DNA of 64,000 bases, from contig BOWN01000003.1 in NCBI GenBank assembly GCA_019649675.1, positions 186,001 through 250,000 on the forward strand, read 5' to 3'. The notes beneath the pieces are model-generated. The model searched no databases, was not told where the DNA came from, and worked only from the letters and a program-made list of their open reading frames with translations. The translations under genes were made by a program, and so were the position numbers. The number at the start of each line of letters is the position of its first letter. Position 1 is the first letter of the stretch. This document shows positions 38,060-46,433 of this stretch, piece after piece. This stretch comes from Cryomorphaceae bacterium (GTDB lineage Bacteria > Bacteroidota > Bacteroidia > Flavobacteriales > UBA7430).

Positions 38060-38437
38060 TTATGCTGTTTGGTTTTTTAATCTTTCGGCGAGCATTTGTA
38101 TGATTCGCTTGTTGTAAAGCTGTTGATTTACAGAATATTTTTCAAATTCTTCTAGGGTTAAAAGAGCAATTACAGTTCCAATAAATGATGCTCTAATTTT
38201 GAAGTCTTTTTTGAAGATGTTATCTATATACTCGTATTTTTCTTCGCTACTAAATTCTGTAAAATTTATCTTGTAAGTCTTACAATTTGATAAAAATAGT
38301 TTGATTAAAAGCTCGTTTTGGAATTTAAGAATAGGGCGGAGAACTTGGTTTTGAAACTGTTCTTCACCACTTGTGTTTTTACACTCTTTTATAGTAATAT
38401 GAGGACGGCATGCCTTTATTTTATCCGTACGATTCAT
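38060..38437 (-). CDS. Conserved hypothetical protein
   Basis: A 125-residue, charged, apparently helical cytoplasmic protein with no signal peptide. It contains LRPILKFQNELLIKLFLSNCKTYKI, then YIDNIFKKDFKIRASFIG and IALLTLEEFEKY. I associate this pattern with a small family found in Flavobacteriia next to metabolic genes, but no function is known to me. A possible cysteine-containing N-terminus (KACRPHITIKECKNT) is also seen. The next gene upstream is a DUF4177 protein in the same direction. Confidence 0.7.
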   Translation of the reverse strand: MNRTDKIKACRPHITIKECKNTSGEEQFQNQVLRPILKFQNELLIKLFLSNCKTYKINFTEFSSEEKYEYIDNIFKKDFKIRASFIGTVIALLTLEEFEKYSVNQQLYNKRIIQMLAERLKNQTA

Positions 38438-38474
38438 TAGTAAAAGTCTTTAGAAGATAAATTTGTCTTTAGTT

Positions 38475-38690
38475 TTATAAGTTCCTTACAAAAGTGATGA
38501 CAACCGCTTCTCTTGTCCAAAATAAAAATAAGCGGTGTTGTTCGATCACTTGAAAAGATACATCCCAACCTTCTTGTCCGTATTGATTCATTACTGCCTC
38601 CATTTTTTTTACTGGCATTTTACTTGCACCTAGAAAGAGAGAGCTTAGTGCACTTTCTTTGATAACCTCTATTTTGTATTCTTTTTTCAT
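38475..38690 (-). CDS. DUF4177-like small protein
   Basis: A 71-residue protein with the DUF4177 pattern: a first strand (YKIEVIKES), an amphipathic helix (VKKMEAVMNQYGQEGWDV), and closing strands (FQVIEQHRLFLFWTREAVVITFVR). The GWD turn after the helix is typical. Function unknown. Same direction as the hypothetical gene downstream. Confidence 0.72.
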   Translation of the reverse strand: MKKEYKIEVIKESALSSLFLGASKMPVKKMEAVMNQYGQEGWDVSFQVIEQHRLFLFWTREAVVITFVRNL

Positions 38691-38757
38691 AGTTATATGT
38701 TCTTAAAGAAGTAAATATATAAAAATTGCATAGTGTTTGGAAAGTCTAGTCTTTTAC

Positions 38758-38789
38758 AAAAAAAGCACCTACATCTCTGTAAGTGCTTT
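38758..38789 (-). terminator. Intrinsic terminator after the tRNA gene
   Basis: Stem AAAGCACCTACA (38762-38773) with TGTAAGTGCTTT (38778-38789), loop of 4. On the minus strand the stem is followed by a run of T complementary to A 38758-38764. Confidence 0.88.
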
Positions 38790-38798
38790 GTTTTTAAG

Positions 38799-38872
38799 TG
38801 GGCCCACCTGGGCTCGAACCAGGGACCCCTTGATTATGAGTCAAGTGCTCTAACCAGCTGAGCTATAGGCCC
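38799..38872 (-). tRNA. tRNA with anticodon CAU (elongator Met, or Ile2)
   Basis: Minus-strand cloverleaf of 74 bases. Acceptor GGGCCTA pairs with TGGGCCC (one G-T), D-arm starts TAGCTCAGCTGGTTAGAGC, the anticodon stem CTTGA/TCAAG encloses loop CTCATAA with anticodon CAT, and the T-arm reads CCTGGTTCGAGCCCAGG. The discriminator is A and CCA is not encoded. It is not an initiator tRNA (the stem lacks GGG/CCC in the anticodon arm). Sequence alone does not decide between elongator Met and a lysidine-modified Ile tRNA. Confidence 0.95.
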
Positions 38873-38993
38873 TATTTTTTTGGTTGCTCTATTGTGCAAT
38901 CCCATAAAAATAGGCTGCAATAATACGCAATATCTCTTTATCTTGCAATGAAATGAACGATATACTATTGTAAGTTTTTACGTCTTTTCACGC

Positions 38994-40334
38994 TTAATGT
39001 ATCACGCGCTTTTCAACCTTGCCATTTTCATAGATGTAGAACAGAAGCATACCATTCTTATGTTCGTTATATTCTCTTCCTAAAACATCAATCATTTTGA
39101 TTAGTTCTGTGCTTTCTACTTCAACTTCATTTATACCTATGCCATCGTCATAATCTATTTCGTCACATTCTCCATCTAGGTCAAAATCATTAATACAGCT
39201 GCCATCGCAGTTGTAAAACATTTCTGCATAAATACAAGATTCATCATCCGTATTTGCTTCATCATCATAGTTACATGCTTCTTGATCGGTACAACCTAAA
39301 ATAATACATGTGCCATCATCATCTGTTGCATTACTGTTGTAGTTGCTTGCGTTTGGATTAGTGCAGCCTGGTATTTCCAGTTCGTCACATATGCCATCCG
39401 TATCACTGTCATTAATACAATTACCGTTGCAGTCAAAATAGGTTTCTGCATAAAAACAAGATTCATCATCCGTATTTGCTTCAGAATCCCAATTGCAAGC
39501 TTCTTGATCGGTACAACCCAAAAAGATACAAGTGCCGTCATCATCTGTTGCAATGTTGTTATAGTTACTTGCGATTGGATTAGTGCATCCAGGCACTTCC
39601 ATTTCATCACATACACCGTCTGCATCACTGTCATTGATACAATTGCCATTGCAGTCTAAATAGGTTTCTGAATAAGAACAAGAACCGTCTTCAATGATTG
39701 CTTCTGTATTATAATTACATGCACTCTCATCTGTGCAGCCTAGGTTTTCAGCAGTACAGGTTAATACAGGTGATACTTCATTTGTTATGACATCTAAGTT
39801 GTTGGTTACATAATTTAGAGATATGTTAATATCGTAGAGTAGGTTACTGTCTATTAAATGTAAATTAATAAGCTGCCCGTCAGTTGCGCCATCTATTTCA
39901 GAGGTAAAAGAGTCATTTCCCCATACCGCCAAACTTGTTTGGGAGTTGTTTAGATATGAAGAGCCAACGACTAAACCAGTTTCAGTAGTTGCTACTATAT
40001 AGGCATTGCTAGTTTGGATGTTTAAAGAGGTGACAAAACTTTCTTGAAGAAGAAGTGTCATGTTTGAACCAGTATTTCCTTCAAAAGGGAGGAGCCATTG
40101 GTCTTGTTCGCAAAATCCATTTATATATTCACAAGAACCATCATCAACATTTGAATCGAAAAAAGCATCTATTTGCCCTCCTTCATATTGGTCCAAATTA
40201 GATGAGTTGAAGGTAATAGTCATATTTTCACTTGTATTTGCAGGTTGTTGAAAAAGGTCTGTAGTAATATTTTGGCCTATTGAATGTATGCTAAGACAAA
40301 TAAAGAGACAAATAATGAGATATAATTGCTTCAT
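38994..40334 (-). CDS. Secreted protein with cysteine/Asp-rich repeats and short sorting-like tail
   Basis: A 446-residue protein from the ATG at 40334 with a signal peptide ending IHSIGQ. Residues about 20-190 form a non-repetitive domain rich in Asn/Thr. Then follow alternating modules: GCTDxxACNYxxxAxxDDxSC and a linked segment DCNGNCINDSDxDGxCDE, whose spaced Asp residues resemble thrombospondin-type-3-like calcium sites, three rounds in all. It ends with IKMIDVLGREYNEHKNGMLLFYIY plus NGKVEKRV, the short tail also seen at 37.2 and 51.5 kb. Surface display or secretion through T9SS is inferred; no enzymatic domain is recognised. Frame intact; the gap 38873-38993 holds nothing recognisable. 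Confidence 0.82.
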   Translation of the reverse strand: MKQLYLIICLFICLSIHSIGQNITTDLFQQPANTSENMTITFNSSNLDQYEGGQIDAFFDSNVDDGSCEYINGFCEQDQWLLPFEGNTGSNMTLLLQESFVTSLNIQTSNAYIVATTETGLVVGSSYLNNSQTSLAVWGNDSFTSEIDGATDGQLINLHLIDSNLLYDINISLNYVTNNLDVITNEVSPVLTCTAENLGCTDESACNYNTEAIIEDGSCSYSETYLDCNGNCINDSDADGVCDEMEVPGCTNPIASNYNNIATDDDGTCIFLGCTDQEACNWDSEANTDDESCFYAETYFDCNGNCINDSDTDGICDELEIPGCTNPNASNYNSNATDDDGTCIILGCTDQEACNYDDEANTDDESCIYAEMFYNCDGSCINDFDLDGECDEIDYDDGIGINEVEVESTELIKMIDVLGREYNEHKNGMLLFYIYENGKVEKRVIH

Positions 40335-40458
40335 GATAAGAGGATTAAAACCCAAATTTACAAAAACGATAATTGAGTTAAATCATCATGGGATTATATA
40401 GGGTATTTATTTTATTTTGACCACAATATATGTGTATCTTGCTCTAAAATTAAAAGAA

Positions 40459-41073
40459 ATGTACGAAGGTATTAAATCAGTTATTTTTGATTTGGGAGGC
40501 GTGATTTATGATGTGGATTACCATAAAACCATAAATGCATTTAAAGCTTTGGGTATGGATCGTTTTGAAGAGCTTTATGCCAAAGCTGGTCAGTCTGATT
40601 TATTTAATGATTTAGAAGAGGGTAAAATTTCGCGTGCAGTTTTTGTAGAACGCATTAAGAACTTATCTAGACATGATATGACAAGTTCACAAATTTTTAA
40701 TGCATGGAATGGTATGCTCTTAGGCTTTATGCCCGATGCTTTAGTTTGTTTAAAGCGATTAAGGTCAACTTACCGCATTTTTTTGTTGAGCAACACAAAT
40801 GAGATTCACATTCAGGAAATAGAGAAAAGAGTGGGCACTGCCTTTTTTTCAGATTTTTGTTCTTTGTTTGAAAAGGTTTATTTGTCTCATGAACTTGGTT
40901 TACGAAAACCACATACTGATGTTTTTAATCACATATTGAAGGAAAAGGGCTTGAAAGCAAATGAAACTCTTTTTATAGACGACTCTATTCATCATGTTGA
41001 GGGAGCTATAAAGGCTGGTCTTCAAGCACACCATTTAACAGATGAACAGACCATTGATCAGCTTTTTCCGTGA
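40459..41073 (+). CDS. HAD-superfamily hydrolase (YihX-like phosphatase)
   Basis: A 204-residue cytoplasmic phosphatase from the ATG at 40459, which places the nucleophile motif at its usual distance from the start. Motif I is FDLGGVIYDVD (Asp nucleophile, though the second Asp is replaced, as in the YihX/epoxide-hydrolase N-domain group), motif II LLSNTNE, motif III with GLRKPHTDVF, and motif IV FIDDSIHHVEGA. The helical cap lies between motifs I and II. Substrates of this group are sugar phosphates such as alpha-glucose 1-phosphate, but none can be assigned here. Its 3' end overlaps the convergent thioesterase gene by 16 bases. Confidence 0.88.
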   Translation: MYEGIKSVIFDLGGVIYDVDYHKTINAFKALGMDRFEELYAKAGQSDLFNDLEEGKISRAVFVERIKNLSRHDMTSSQIFNAWNGMLLGFMPDALVCLKRLRSTYRIFLLSNTNEIHIQEIEKRVGTAFFSDFCSLFEKVYLSHELGLRKPHTDVFNHILKEKGLKANETLFIDDSIHHVEGAIKAGLQAHHLTDEQTIDQLFP

Positions 41074-41414
41074 GGAATCGGATTAGAATGTTCATCAAGT
41101 TGAACAAAGACAATTTTGTCTATGGTAATGATGATTTTTTGTGTTTGTTTTACGCGAGCAACACATTTAACTGTAATAGAGCTTTTACCAAATTTTACTG
41201 TTTCTAAACCTATTTCTACGACATCACCGGTTCGTGCAGGGCTTACAAAATTTATTTCAGACATAAATTTAGTTACTACATTCTTACTGTCTAACTGACA
41301 CATGACATATATTGCTGCTTCTTCATCAATCCAGCGCAAAAGTGTCCCTCCAAAAAGTGAGCCTCCAGCATTAAGATCCTCGGGTTTTACAAGTTTTCGT
41401 GTGTGATAAATCAT
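41058..41414 (-). CDS. Acyl-CoA thioesterase (YciA-like hotdog fold)
   Basis: A 118-residue single hotdog-fold thioesterase. LNAGGSLFGGTLLRWIDEEAAIYV is the helix with the catalytic Asp, and FMSEINFVSPARTGDVVEIGLETV and SSITVKCVARV are the strands of YciA/BFIT-type acyl-CoA hydrolases (motifs given in parts). It hydrolyses acyl-CoA thioesters; chain length cannot be told. Located after the methylmalonyl-CoA epimerase in the same direction with a 33-base gap. Frame intact. Confidence 0.88.
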   Translation of the reverse strand: MIYHTRKLVKPEDLNAGGSLFGGTLLRWIDEEAAIYVMCQLDSKNVVTKFMSEINFVSPARTGDVVEIGLETVKFGKSSITVKCVARVKQTQKIIITIDKIVFVQLDEHSNPIPHGKS

Positions 41415-41447
41415 TATCTTTATATTTAACGTTATGAAGATTGGTTA

Positions 41448-41852
41448 TTATGGTATTTCTTGGCAAAGTTCTATGAGTACACCTTTTGTGTTTTTAGGGT
41501 GCACAAAACAGACTAGTTTATTGTCAGCCCCTTTTTTCGGTTTTTCATTAATAATAGTGTATCCGGTCTCTTTAAGTCTTTTTATCTCTTTATGAATGTC
41601 TTTTACCGCAAAGGCAATATGGTGAATACCTTCGCCTTTTTTAGCTATGAATTTTGCGATAGCACTTTCATTTTTTGTGGCTTGTAAAAGCTCCACTTTA
41701 CTTTCACCTGTTTTAAAAAAAGAAGTGTTGACTTCTTCACTATCTACAGTTTCCATTTTATAGGGCGAAGTGCCTAAAAGTTGTTCATAGATTTTATTCG
41801 CCTTGTCTAAATCTTTTACTGCAATTCCGATATGTTCAATTTTTTCAATCAT
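41448..41852 (-). CDS. mce: Methylmalonyl-CoA epimerase
   Basis: A 134-residue glyoxalase/VOC-fold protein. It begins IEKIEHIGIAVKDLDKANKIYEQLLG, with His7 as a metal ligand, and continues with SKVELLQATKNES and EGIHHIAFAVKDI (second metal His) and GVLIELCQE (metal Glu). These match methylmalonyl-CoA epimerase, which converts (S)- to (R)-methylmalonyl-CoA in propionate metabolism. The mutase is not in this window. Its ATG overlaps the end of the ABC exporter gene by one base, so they are co-translated. Confidence 0.92.
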   Translation of the reverse strand: MIEKIEHIGIAVKDLDKANKIYEQLLGTSPYKMETVDSEEVNTSFFKTGESKVELLQATKNESAIAKFIAKKGEGIHHIAFAVKDIHKEIKRLKETGYTIINEKPKKGADNKLVCFVHPKNTKGVLIELCQEIP

Positions 41853-43687
41853 TATGATAGGTTTTGCATATTATGAAGTTTGTAGTAGTGGCCTTTGTTT
41901 TTTAACAGCATGTCGTGTGTGCCTTTTTCCACAATTTGACCTTCATTAATGACCACAATTTCGTCTGCATTTTGAATTGTAGATAAGCGGTGTGCAATCA
42001 CTAAAGAGGTCCTGTTTGCCATGAGTTTGGTTAAAGCATCTTGTACCAATTGTTCTGATTCAGAATCTAATGCAGAGGTTGCTTCATCTAAAATTAAAAT
42101 AGGAGGATTTTTCATAACTGCTCGTGCAATACTAATACGTTGCTTCTGTCCACCGGACAGTTTATGTCCTTCGTCACCAATGTTATGCTGATAGCCGTCT
42201 TCAAATTTTGAAATAAACTCGTGTGCATTGGCAATTTTTGCTGCTTCAATAATTTTTTTTGGGTCTGGATTTTTAATTCCCAAAGCAATGTTGTTAAAAA
42301 TACTGTCGTTAAAAAGAATGGCATCTTGGGTTACAACGCCCATTTGCATTCTTAAATCATAAAGTTTGTAGTCACGGATGTCTTTTTCGTCAATAAAAAG
42401 AGTTCCTTCATTAAGATCATAATACCTTGCTACCAAATTAGCTAGTGTGGTTTTTCCACCACCTGATTTTCCTACTAAAGCTATAGTTTGGCCCTTTTTT
42501 ATTTCCAGATTAATATTCTTAAGAATGGGTTTTTCATTATAAGAAAAACAAGCGTTTTCAAAATGAATAGATTCTCTAAAACAAGAAATAGGTAATGCAT
42601 TTTCATTTTCTTTTACCTCTATTTCAGTTTCTAAAATCTGCATAATCCGTTCTGCAGCTGCAGAACCTCTTTGTATACTGTAATAACCTTGCGAGAGTGA
42701 TTTTACAGGTGGTAATATTTGAGAAAAAATGATGATAAATCCGATAAATGATTGTGGGCTAAGTGATGAAACAGTTTCATTATTTTGACTTTCAAAAATT
42801 AAATTCCCCCCGTACCAAATAATGACTACCATGACCAGTGTACTTAAAAATTCACTCATTGGTGAAGCTAAATCTCTTCTTCGTAGAATGCTCGATGTAA
42901 TATTCTGTTGCTTTTCTAGTTCTTCTTCAAATTTAGTATTGATTTGTTTTTCAGCATTAAATGCTTTTATAATTCTCAGTCCGGAGATATTTTCTTCAAT
43001 GGCTGAAAGAATCCGAGCCATTTGAATTTGGCCTTTATTAGATTTTCGTCTTAAACTTTTCCCAATTTTACCTATGACTAGTCCTGCAATAGGAAAGAGA
43101 AATATTACAATAACTGTAAGTTTTGGACTCATTGTTATTAAAAGTACGATTGAGGCAACAATATTTACAGGATCTCTTACAACAATACCCAAAGAATTCA
43201 TGATTGAGCCTTCAACCTCTGTGACATCAGAGGTCATCCTTGAGATCAAATCTCCTTTTCTTTTTTCAGAAAAATAAGATACAGAAAGTAAAGACATTTT
43301 TGTGTGGATAGTTCTTCGGATATCTCTAACGACGCTTGTACGTATTGGTATCAAAGTATACTGAGCAAAATATCTTGCTAGGTTTTTGATGAAAAAGGTA
43401 ACAATAATGGTAATACATATAATACTTAAGGCACCTGTTTCACCAACTGACTCAATAATATTTGTGAGTTTATATCCTAGGAAGTCTGCAACCCATTTTG
43501 AAGATATTTCACCTTCAGGAGGTGAGGTTATCTTTTCTTGAGTTCCAAATAGAATACCAAGAATTGGAATAACTAAGGTGATAGAAACTAAACCAAAAAG
43601 AACCGATAAAATATTTAATAAGGCATTAAGCAGTGCTAAATATTTATATTTATAAGCAAATTTTAAAATTTTAAAAAAGGGCTCCAT
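41852..43687 (-). CDS. MsbA-like ABC exporter (fused permease and ATPase)
   Basis: A 611-residue half-transporter: six transmembrane segments in residues about 15-320, including ALSIICITIIVTFFIKNLARY and LTVIVIFLFPIAGLVIG, then a nucleotide-binding domain with Walker A GKSGGGKTTLANLVA, Q-loop MGVVTQDA, signature LSGGQKQRISIARAV, Walker B ILILDEATSALD and H-loop IAHRLSTI. Such proteins act as homodimers; MsbA types flip lipid A, others export drugs or lipids, and the sequence does not separate these. A minus-strand TATATTTG at 43727 lies 40 bases before its start. Divergent from rbfA. Frame intact. Confidence 0.93.
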   Translation of the reverse strand: MEPFFKILKFAYKYKYLALLNALLNILSVLFGLVSITLVIPILGILFGTQEKITSPPEGEISSKWVADFLGYKLTNIIESVGETGALSIICITIIVTFFIKNLARYFAQYTLIPIRTSVVRDIRRTIHTKMSLLSVSYFSEKRKGDLISRMTSDVTEVEGSIMNSLGIVVRDPVNIVASIVLLITMSPKLTVIVIFLFPIAGLVIGKIGKSLRRKSNKGQIQMARILSAIEENISGLRIIKAFNAEKQINTKFEEELEKQQNITSSILRRRDLASPMSEFLSTLVMVVIIWYGGNLIFESQNNETVSSLSPQSFIGFIIIFSQILPPVKSLSQGYYSIQRGSAAAERIMQILETEIEVKENENALPISCFRESIHFENACFSYNEKPILKNINLEIKKGQTIALVGKSGGGKTTLANLVARYYDLNEGTLFIDEKDIRDYKLYDLRMQMGVVTQDAILFNDSIFNNIALGIKNPDPKKIIEAAKIANAHEFISKFEDGYQHNIGDEGHKLSGGQKQRISIARAVMKNPPILILDEATSALDSESEQLVQDALTKLMANRTSLVIAHRLSTIQNADEIVVINEGQIVEKGTHDMLLKNKGHYYKLHNMQNLS

Positions 43688-43726
43688 GATGCTATTCCTT
43701 CTTATAAAGCATGTTTAAATATATTG

Positions 43727-43734
43727 CAAATATA
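43727..43734 (-). promoter_or_regulatory. -7 element for the ABC exporter operon
   Basis: Minus-strand TATATTTG, full match to TAnnTTTG, 39 bases before the exporter ATG. No -33 TTG at the usual spacing. Confidence 0.45.
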
Positions 43735-43827
43735 GAATACAATTTGATATACTTTCATTTCATTAAGTATATTAATTTAAGTATTTTAATAGTAATATAA
43801 GTATGTCATTTACTATTCCTAAATTTA

Positions 43828-43835
43828 TATCTTTG
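43828..43835 (+). promoter_or_regulatory. -7 element directly before rbfA
   Basis: TATCTTTG matches TAnnTTTG and ends 4 bases before the rbfA ATG, so transcription would start at or within the start codon. Confidence 0.4.
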
Positions 43836-43839
43836 ATTC

Positions 43840-44199
43840 ATGGAAAGTACAAGACAAAAAAAAGTTGCCCGTCAAATACAAAAAGATGTAGCAGAAATTT
43901 TACTTCAAAAGACAAGTATAATATTACCAGGGGCATTAATTTCCGTGTCTAAAGTTAGGATGAGTCCTGATTTGTCTTATGCAAAAGTATTTTTATCAGT
44001 TTTTCCACTTCACGATGCCTCAGCGTTTTTAAAATCTTTGGGAAAACAAAGTTCCGAGATTCGAAATGATTTGGGCAGAAGAGTTCGCAATCAACTTAGA
44101 ATTGTTCCTAAACTCACCTTTTACATTGATGATTCTATAGATTATGCGGAAAATATAGATCGTTTGTTACGAGGCGAAGACACAAATCCTTCTGAATAA
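43840..44199 (+). CDS. rbfA: Ribosome-binding factor A
   Basis: A 119-residue KH-fold protein that binds the 30S subunit and is needed for 16S rRNA 5' end maturation. Typical parts are RQKKVARQIQKDVAEIL at the start, VSKVRMSPDLSYAKVFLSVF in the middle, and RNQLRIVPKLTFYIDDSIDYAENIDRLL at the end (in parts), the last being the RbfA signature. Length is normal. Followed 2 bases later by the LolC-type permease gene. The -7 element sits so close to the ATG that the mRNA may be leaderless. Confidence 0.94.
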   Translation: MESTRQKKVARQIQKDVAEILLQKTSIILPGALISVSKVRMSPDLSYAKVFLSVFPLHDASAFLKSLGKQSSEIRNDLGRRVRNQLRIVPKLTFYIDDSIDYAENIDRLLRGEDTNPSE

Positions 44200-44201
44200 T
44201 T

Positions 44202-45413
44202 TTGAATGTAGCCCTTTACATAGCCAAACGATATTTATTTTCTACTAAGCGTAAAAATGCGGTTAATATTATAACTGCTATTTCAATATTAGGAATTGCT
44301 GTAGGCACTTTAGCTTTGGTTGTGGTCTTATCTGTTTTTAATGGTTTTGAGTCTTTGATTAAAGATATGTATCATCCGGTAAGTGCTGATTTTGTTGTTA
44401 CTCCTGTCTATTCAAAAGATTTTTCAGTAGCGTCTATTGATTACGATGAACTTCAAAAAGTGGCAGTATTTTCATCAATTCAAGAGGTGTATGAAGAAAA
44501 AGTATTGCTTAGCTATGATAACCGTGAGCAACTCGCAAAGATTAGAGGTATAAAACAATCACCATGTGAGGATTCATTAGCAATTGAAAAATACATATTT
44601 AAAGGTGAAAGTTTTAGATCGGATTCTAGTTGGGCTATATTAGGTCAATCTTTGGCTTACACCTTATCCGTTTCTGCAGGACAGTTTTCTAAACCTTTAC
44701 AGGTATTTGTTCCTAAGGTCAATGCAAAATTTAACTCTATTTCAGAACGCCCTTTTGTAGAAACTTCCATATATGTTTCCGGTATTTACTCAGTTCAGCC
44801 AGTTTATGATGCTTCTTATGTAATTACATCTTTAGAAACAGTTCAAGATTTTTTGAGTCGTCCTAGTAAACTTACCCAAATAGAGTTTAATACATCGCAG
44901 TTAAATAAGTATTCTGTGCAAGAAGCGCTTCAAGCGTCAGTAGGTCCAGATTTTAAAGTTAAAAGTCGATACCAGCAAAATGAGTTTTTGTATAAAGTTT
45001 TGCAAACAGAAAAATGGGCCATTTTTTTTATTTTGTCCTTTATTTTATTGATTGCTACTTTTAATATCGTAGCATCTGTGATTATGATTATTTTAGAAAA
45101 ACGTAAAGATATTTTTAGTCTTAGATCTATTGGTGCTTCTGATGTAACTCTTACTAAAATATTTTTTTATGAGGGTTTACTCGTTACTTTTTTCGGTGCA
45201 GTATTAGGCCTATTTTTTGGTGTCGGTTTGTGTTCGTTACAGCAAAAATTTGGTTTGCTTACCTTAGGGTCTGAAGGTGATTTTATTGTCAATTCTTATC
45301 CGGTTGAAGTTCAAACGCTAGATATATTCTTAATTATGCTTACCGTTGTATCAATTGGTGTTGTTGTTACTTTGATTCCAGTTCAAATTTTAAAACGTAA
45401 ATTTCTCAACTAA
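44202..45413 (+). CDS. ABC transporter permease of the LolC/LolE (FtsX-like) family
   Basis: A 403-residue inner membrane permease with the typical arrangement: one N-terminal transmembrane segment (IITAISILGIAVGTLALVVVL), a large periplasmic domain (about 50-265), and three C-terminal segments (FFILSFILLIATFNIVASVIM, GLLVTFFGAVLGLFFGVGL, FLIMLTVVSIGVVVTLI). ALYIAKRYLFSTKRKNAVNIIT and ILEKRKDIFSLRSIGAS are family marks. LolCDE releases lipoproteins from the inner membrane; the ATPase gene (lolD) is not next to it. TTG start at 44202 is the only option that includes the conserved start. Ends overlapping convergent dusB by 8 bases. Confidence 0.9.
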   Translation: MNVALYIAKRYLFSTKRKNAVNIITAISILGIAVGTLALVVVLSVFNGFESLIKDMYHPVSADFVVTPVYSKDFSVASIDYDELQKVAVFSSIQEVYEEKVLLSYDNREQLAKIRGIKQSPCEDSLAIEKYIFKGESFRSDSSWAILGQSLAYTLSVSAGQFSKPLQVFVPKVNAKFNSISERPFVETSIYVSGIYSVQPVYDASYVITSLETVQDFLSRPSKLTQIEFNTSQLNKYSVQEALQASVGPDFKVKSRYQQNEFLYKVLQTEKWAIFFILSFILLIATFNIVASVIMIILEKRKDIFSLRSIGASDVTLTKIFFYEGLLVTFFGAVLGLFFGVGLCSLQQKFGLLTLGSEGDFIVNSYPVEVQTLDIFLIMLTVVSIGVVVTLIPVQILKRKFLN

Positions 45414-46398
45414 AGTTGTAGCCAGCAAAATGTTCACCAATTTCGTCTAAGAGTTCAAATATAGTTTCAGGATTGTCTGTAGTAACTAATTTTGAGCGGA
45501 ATTCTTTTATTCCAAACATTCCTTTAAAATAATTTGTGTAATGCCTTCGTGTTTCAACAACACCTAAAATCGGACCTTTCCAATCTAAAGATCTTTTTAA
45601 ATGTTGTTTACATGCAGCCACGCGTTCATCTATGGATGGAGGAGCTAATTTTTCCCCTGTTTTTAAATAGTGTTTTATTTCGTTAAAGATCCAAGGGTAT
45701 CCAATTGAAGCACGCCCAATCATCATACCATCTACATCATATCGGTCTTTCATTTGTTTAGCTTTTTCTGGCGAATCGATATCACCATTTCCAAATACAG
45801 GAATATGCATACGTGGATTGTTTTTTACTGCAGATATTAAAGTCCAATCTGCTTCACCTTTATACATCTGTTTACGTGTTCTACCGTGAATAGATATGGC
45901 TTTTATTCCTACATCTTGAAGACGTTCTGCAACTTCTACGATGTATTTGCTTTCATCATTCCAACCTAAACGTGTTTTGACAGTCACCGGAAGATCGGTA
46001 GATTTAACAATCTCTTTAGTCATTTCGACCATTTTTGGGATGTCCTTGAGAATTCCCGCCCCCGCTCCTTTGCAGGTTACTTTTTTTACTGGACAACCAT
46101 AATTAATGTCGATAATATCGGGTTTCGCTTGTGTTGTAATTTCAGTAGCTTCACGCATCGAATTGATGTCATAGCCAAAAATTTGAATTCCCATAGGACG
46201 TTCATATTCAAAGATGTCTAGTTTTTGAACACTTTTAGCAGCATCACGAATCAACCCTTCAGAAGAGATGAATTCAGTGAACATGACATCAGCTCCATGT
46301 TTCTTGCAGAGCTCGCGGAAGGGGGGGTCACTAACGTCTTCCATGGGTGCAAGTAATAGGGGATATGCTCCGAGTTCTATATTTCCTATCTTTACCAC
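45406..46398 (-). CDS. dusB: tRNA-dihydrouridine synthase
   Basis: Reduces uridine to dihydrouridine in tRNA with an FMN cofactor. The 330-residue TIM-barrel protein has YPLLLAPMEDVSDPPFRELC at the start, FGYDINSMREAT, IDINYGCPVKKVTCKGAGAGIL (catalytic Cys in VTCKGAG), VKTRLGWND, IHGRTRKQMYKG and GNGDIDSPEKA, with MIGRASIGYPW near the phosphate-binding region. These are typical of DusB-type enzymes. Start is GTG at 46398, with TATTTTTG about 17 bases upstream. Frame intact. Confidence 0.94.
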   Translation of the reverse strand: MVKIGNIELGAYPLLLAPMEDVSDPPFRELCKKHGADVMFTEFISSEGLIRDAAKSVQKLDIFEYERPMGIQIFGYDINSMREATEITTQAKPDIIDINYGCPVKKVTCKGAGAGILKDIPKMVEMTKEIVKSTDLPVTVKTRLGWNDESKYIVEVAERLQDVGIKAISIHGRTRKQMYKGEADWTLISAVKNNPRMHIPVFGNGDIDSPEKAKQMKDRYDVDGMMIGRASIGYPWIFNEIKHYLKTGEKLAPPSIDERVAACKQHLKRSLDWKGPILGVVETRRHYTNYFKGMFGIKEFRSKLVTTDNPETIFELLDEIGEHFAGYNFS

Positions 46399-46415
46399 TA
46401 TTTACAAAATTGTGC

Positions 46416-46423
46416 CAAAAATA
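46416..46423 (-). promoter_or_regulatory. -7 element for dusB
   Basis: Minus-strand TATTTTTG, matching TAnnTTTG, 17 bases before the dusB GTG. Confidence 0.45.
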
Positions 46424-46433
46424 CGAAAAACAC

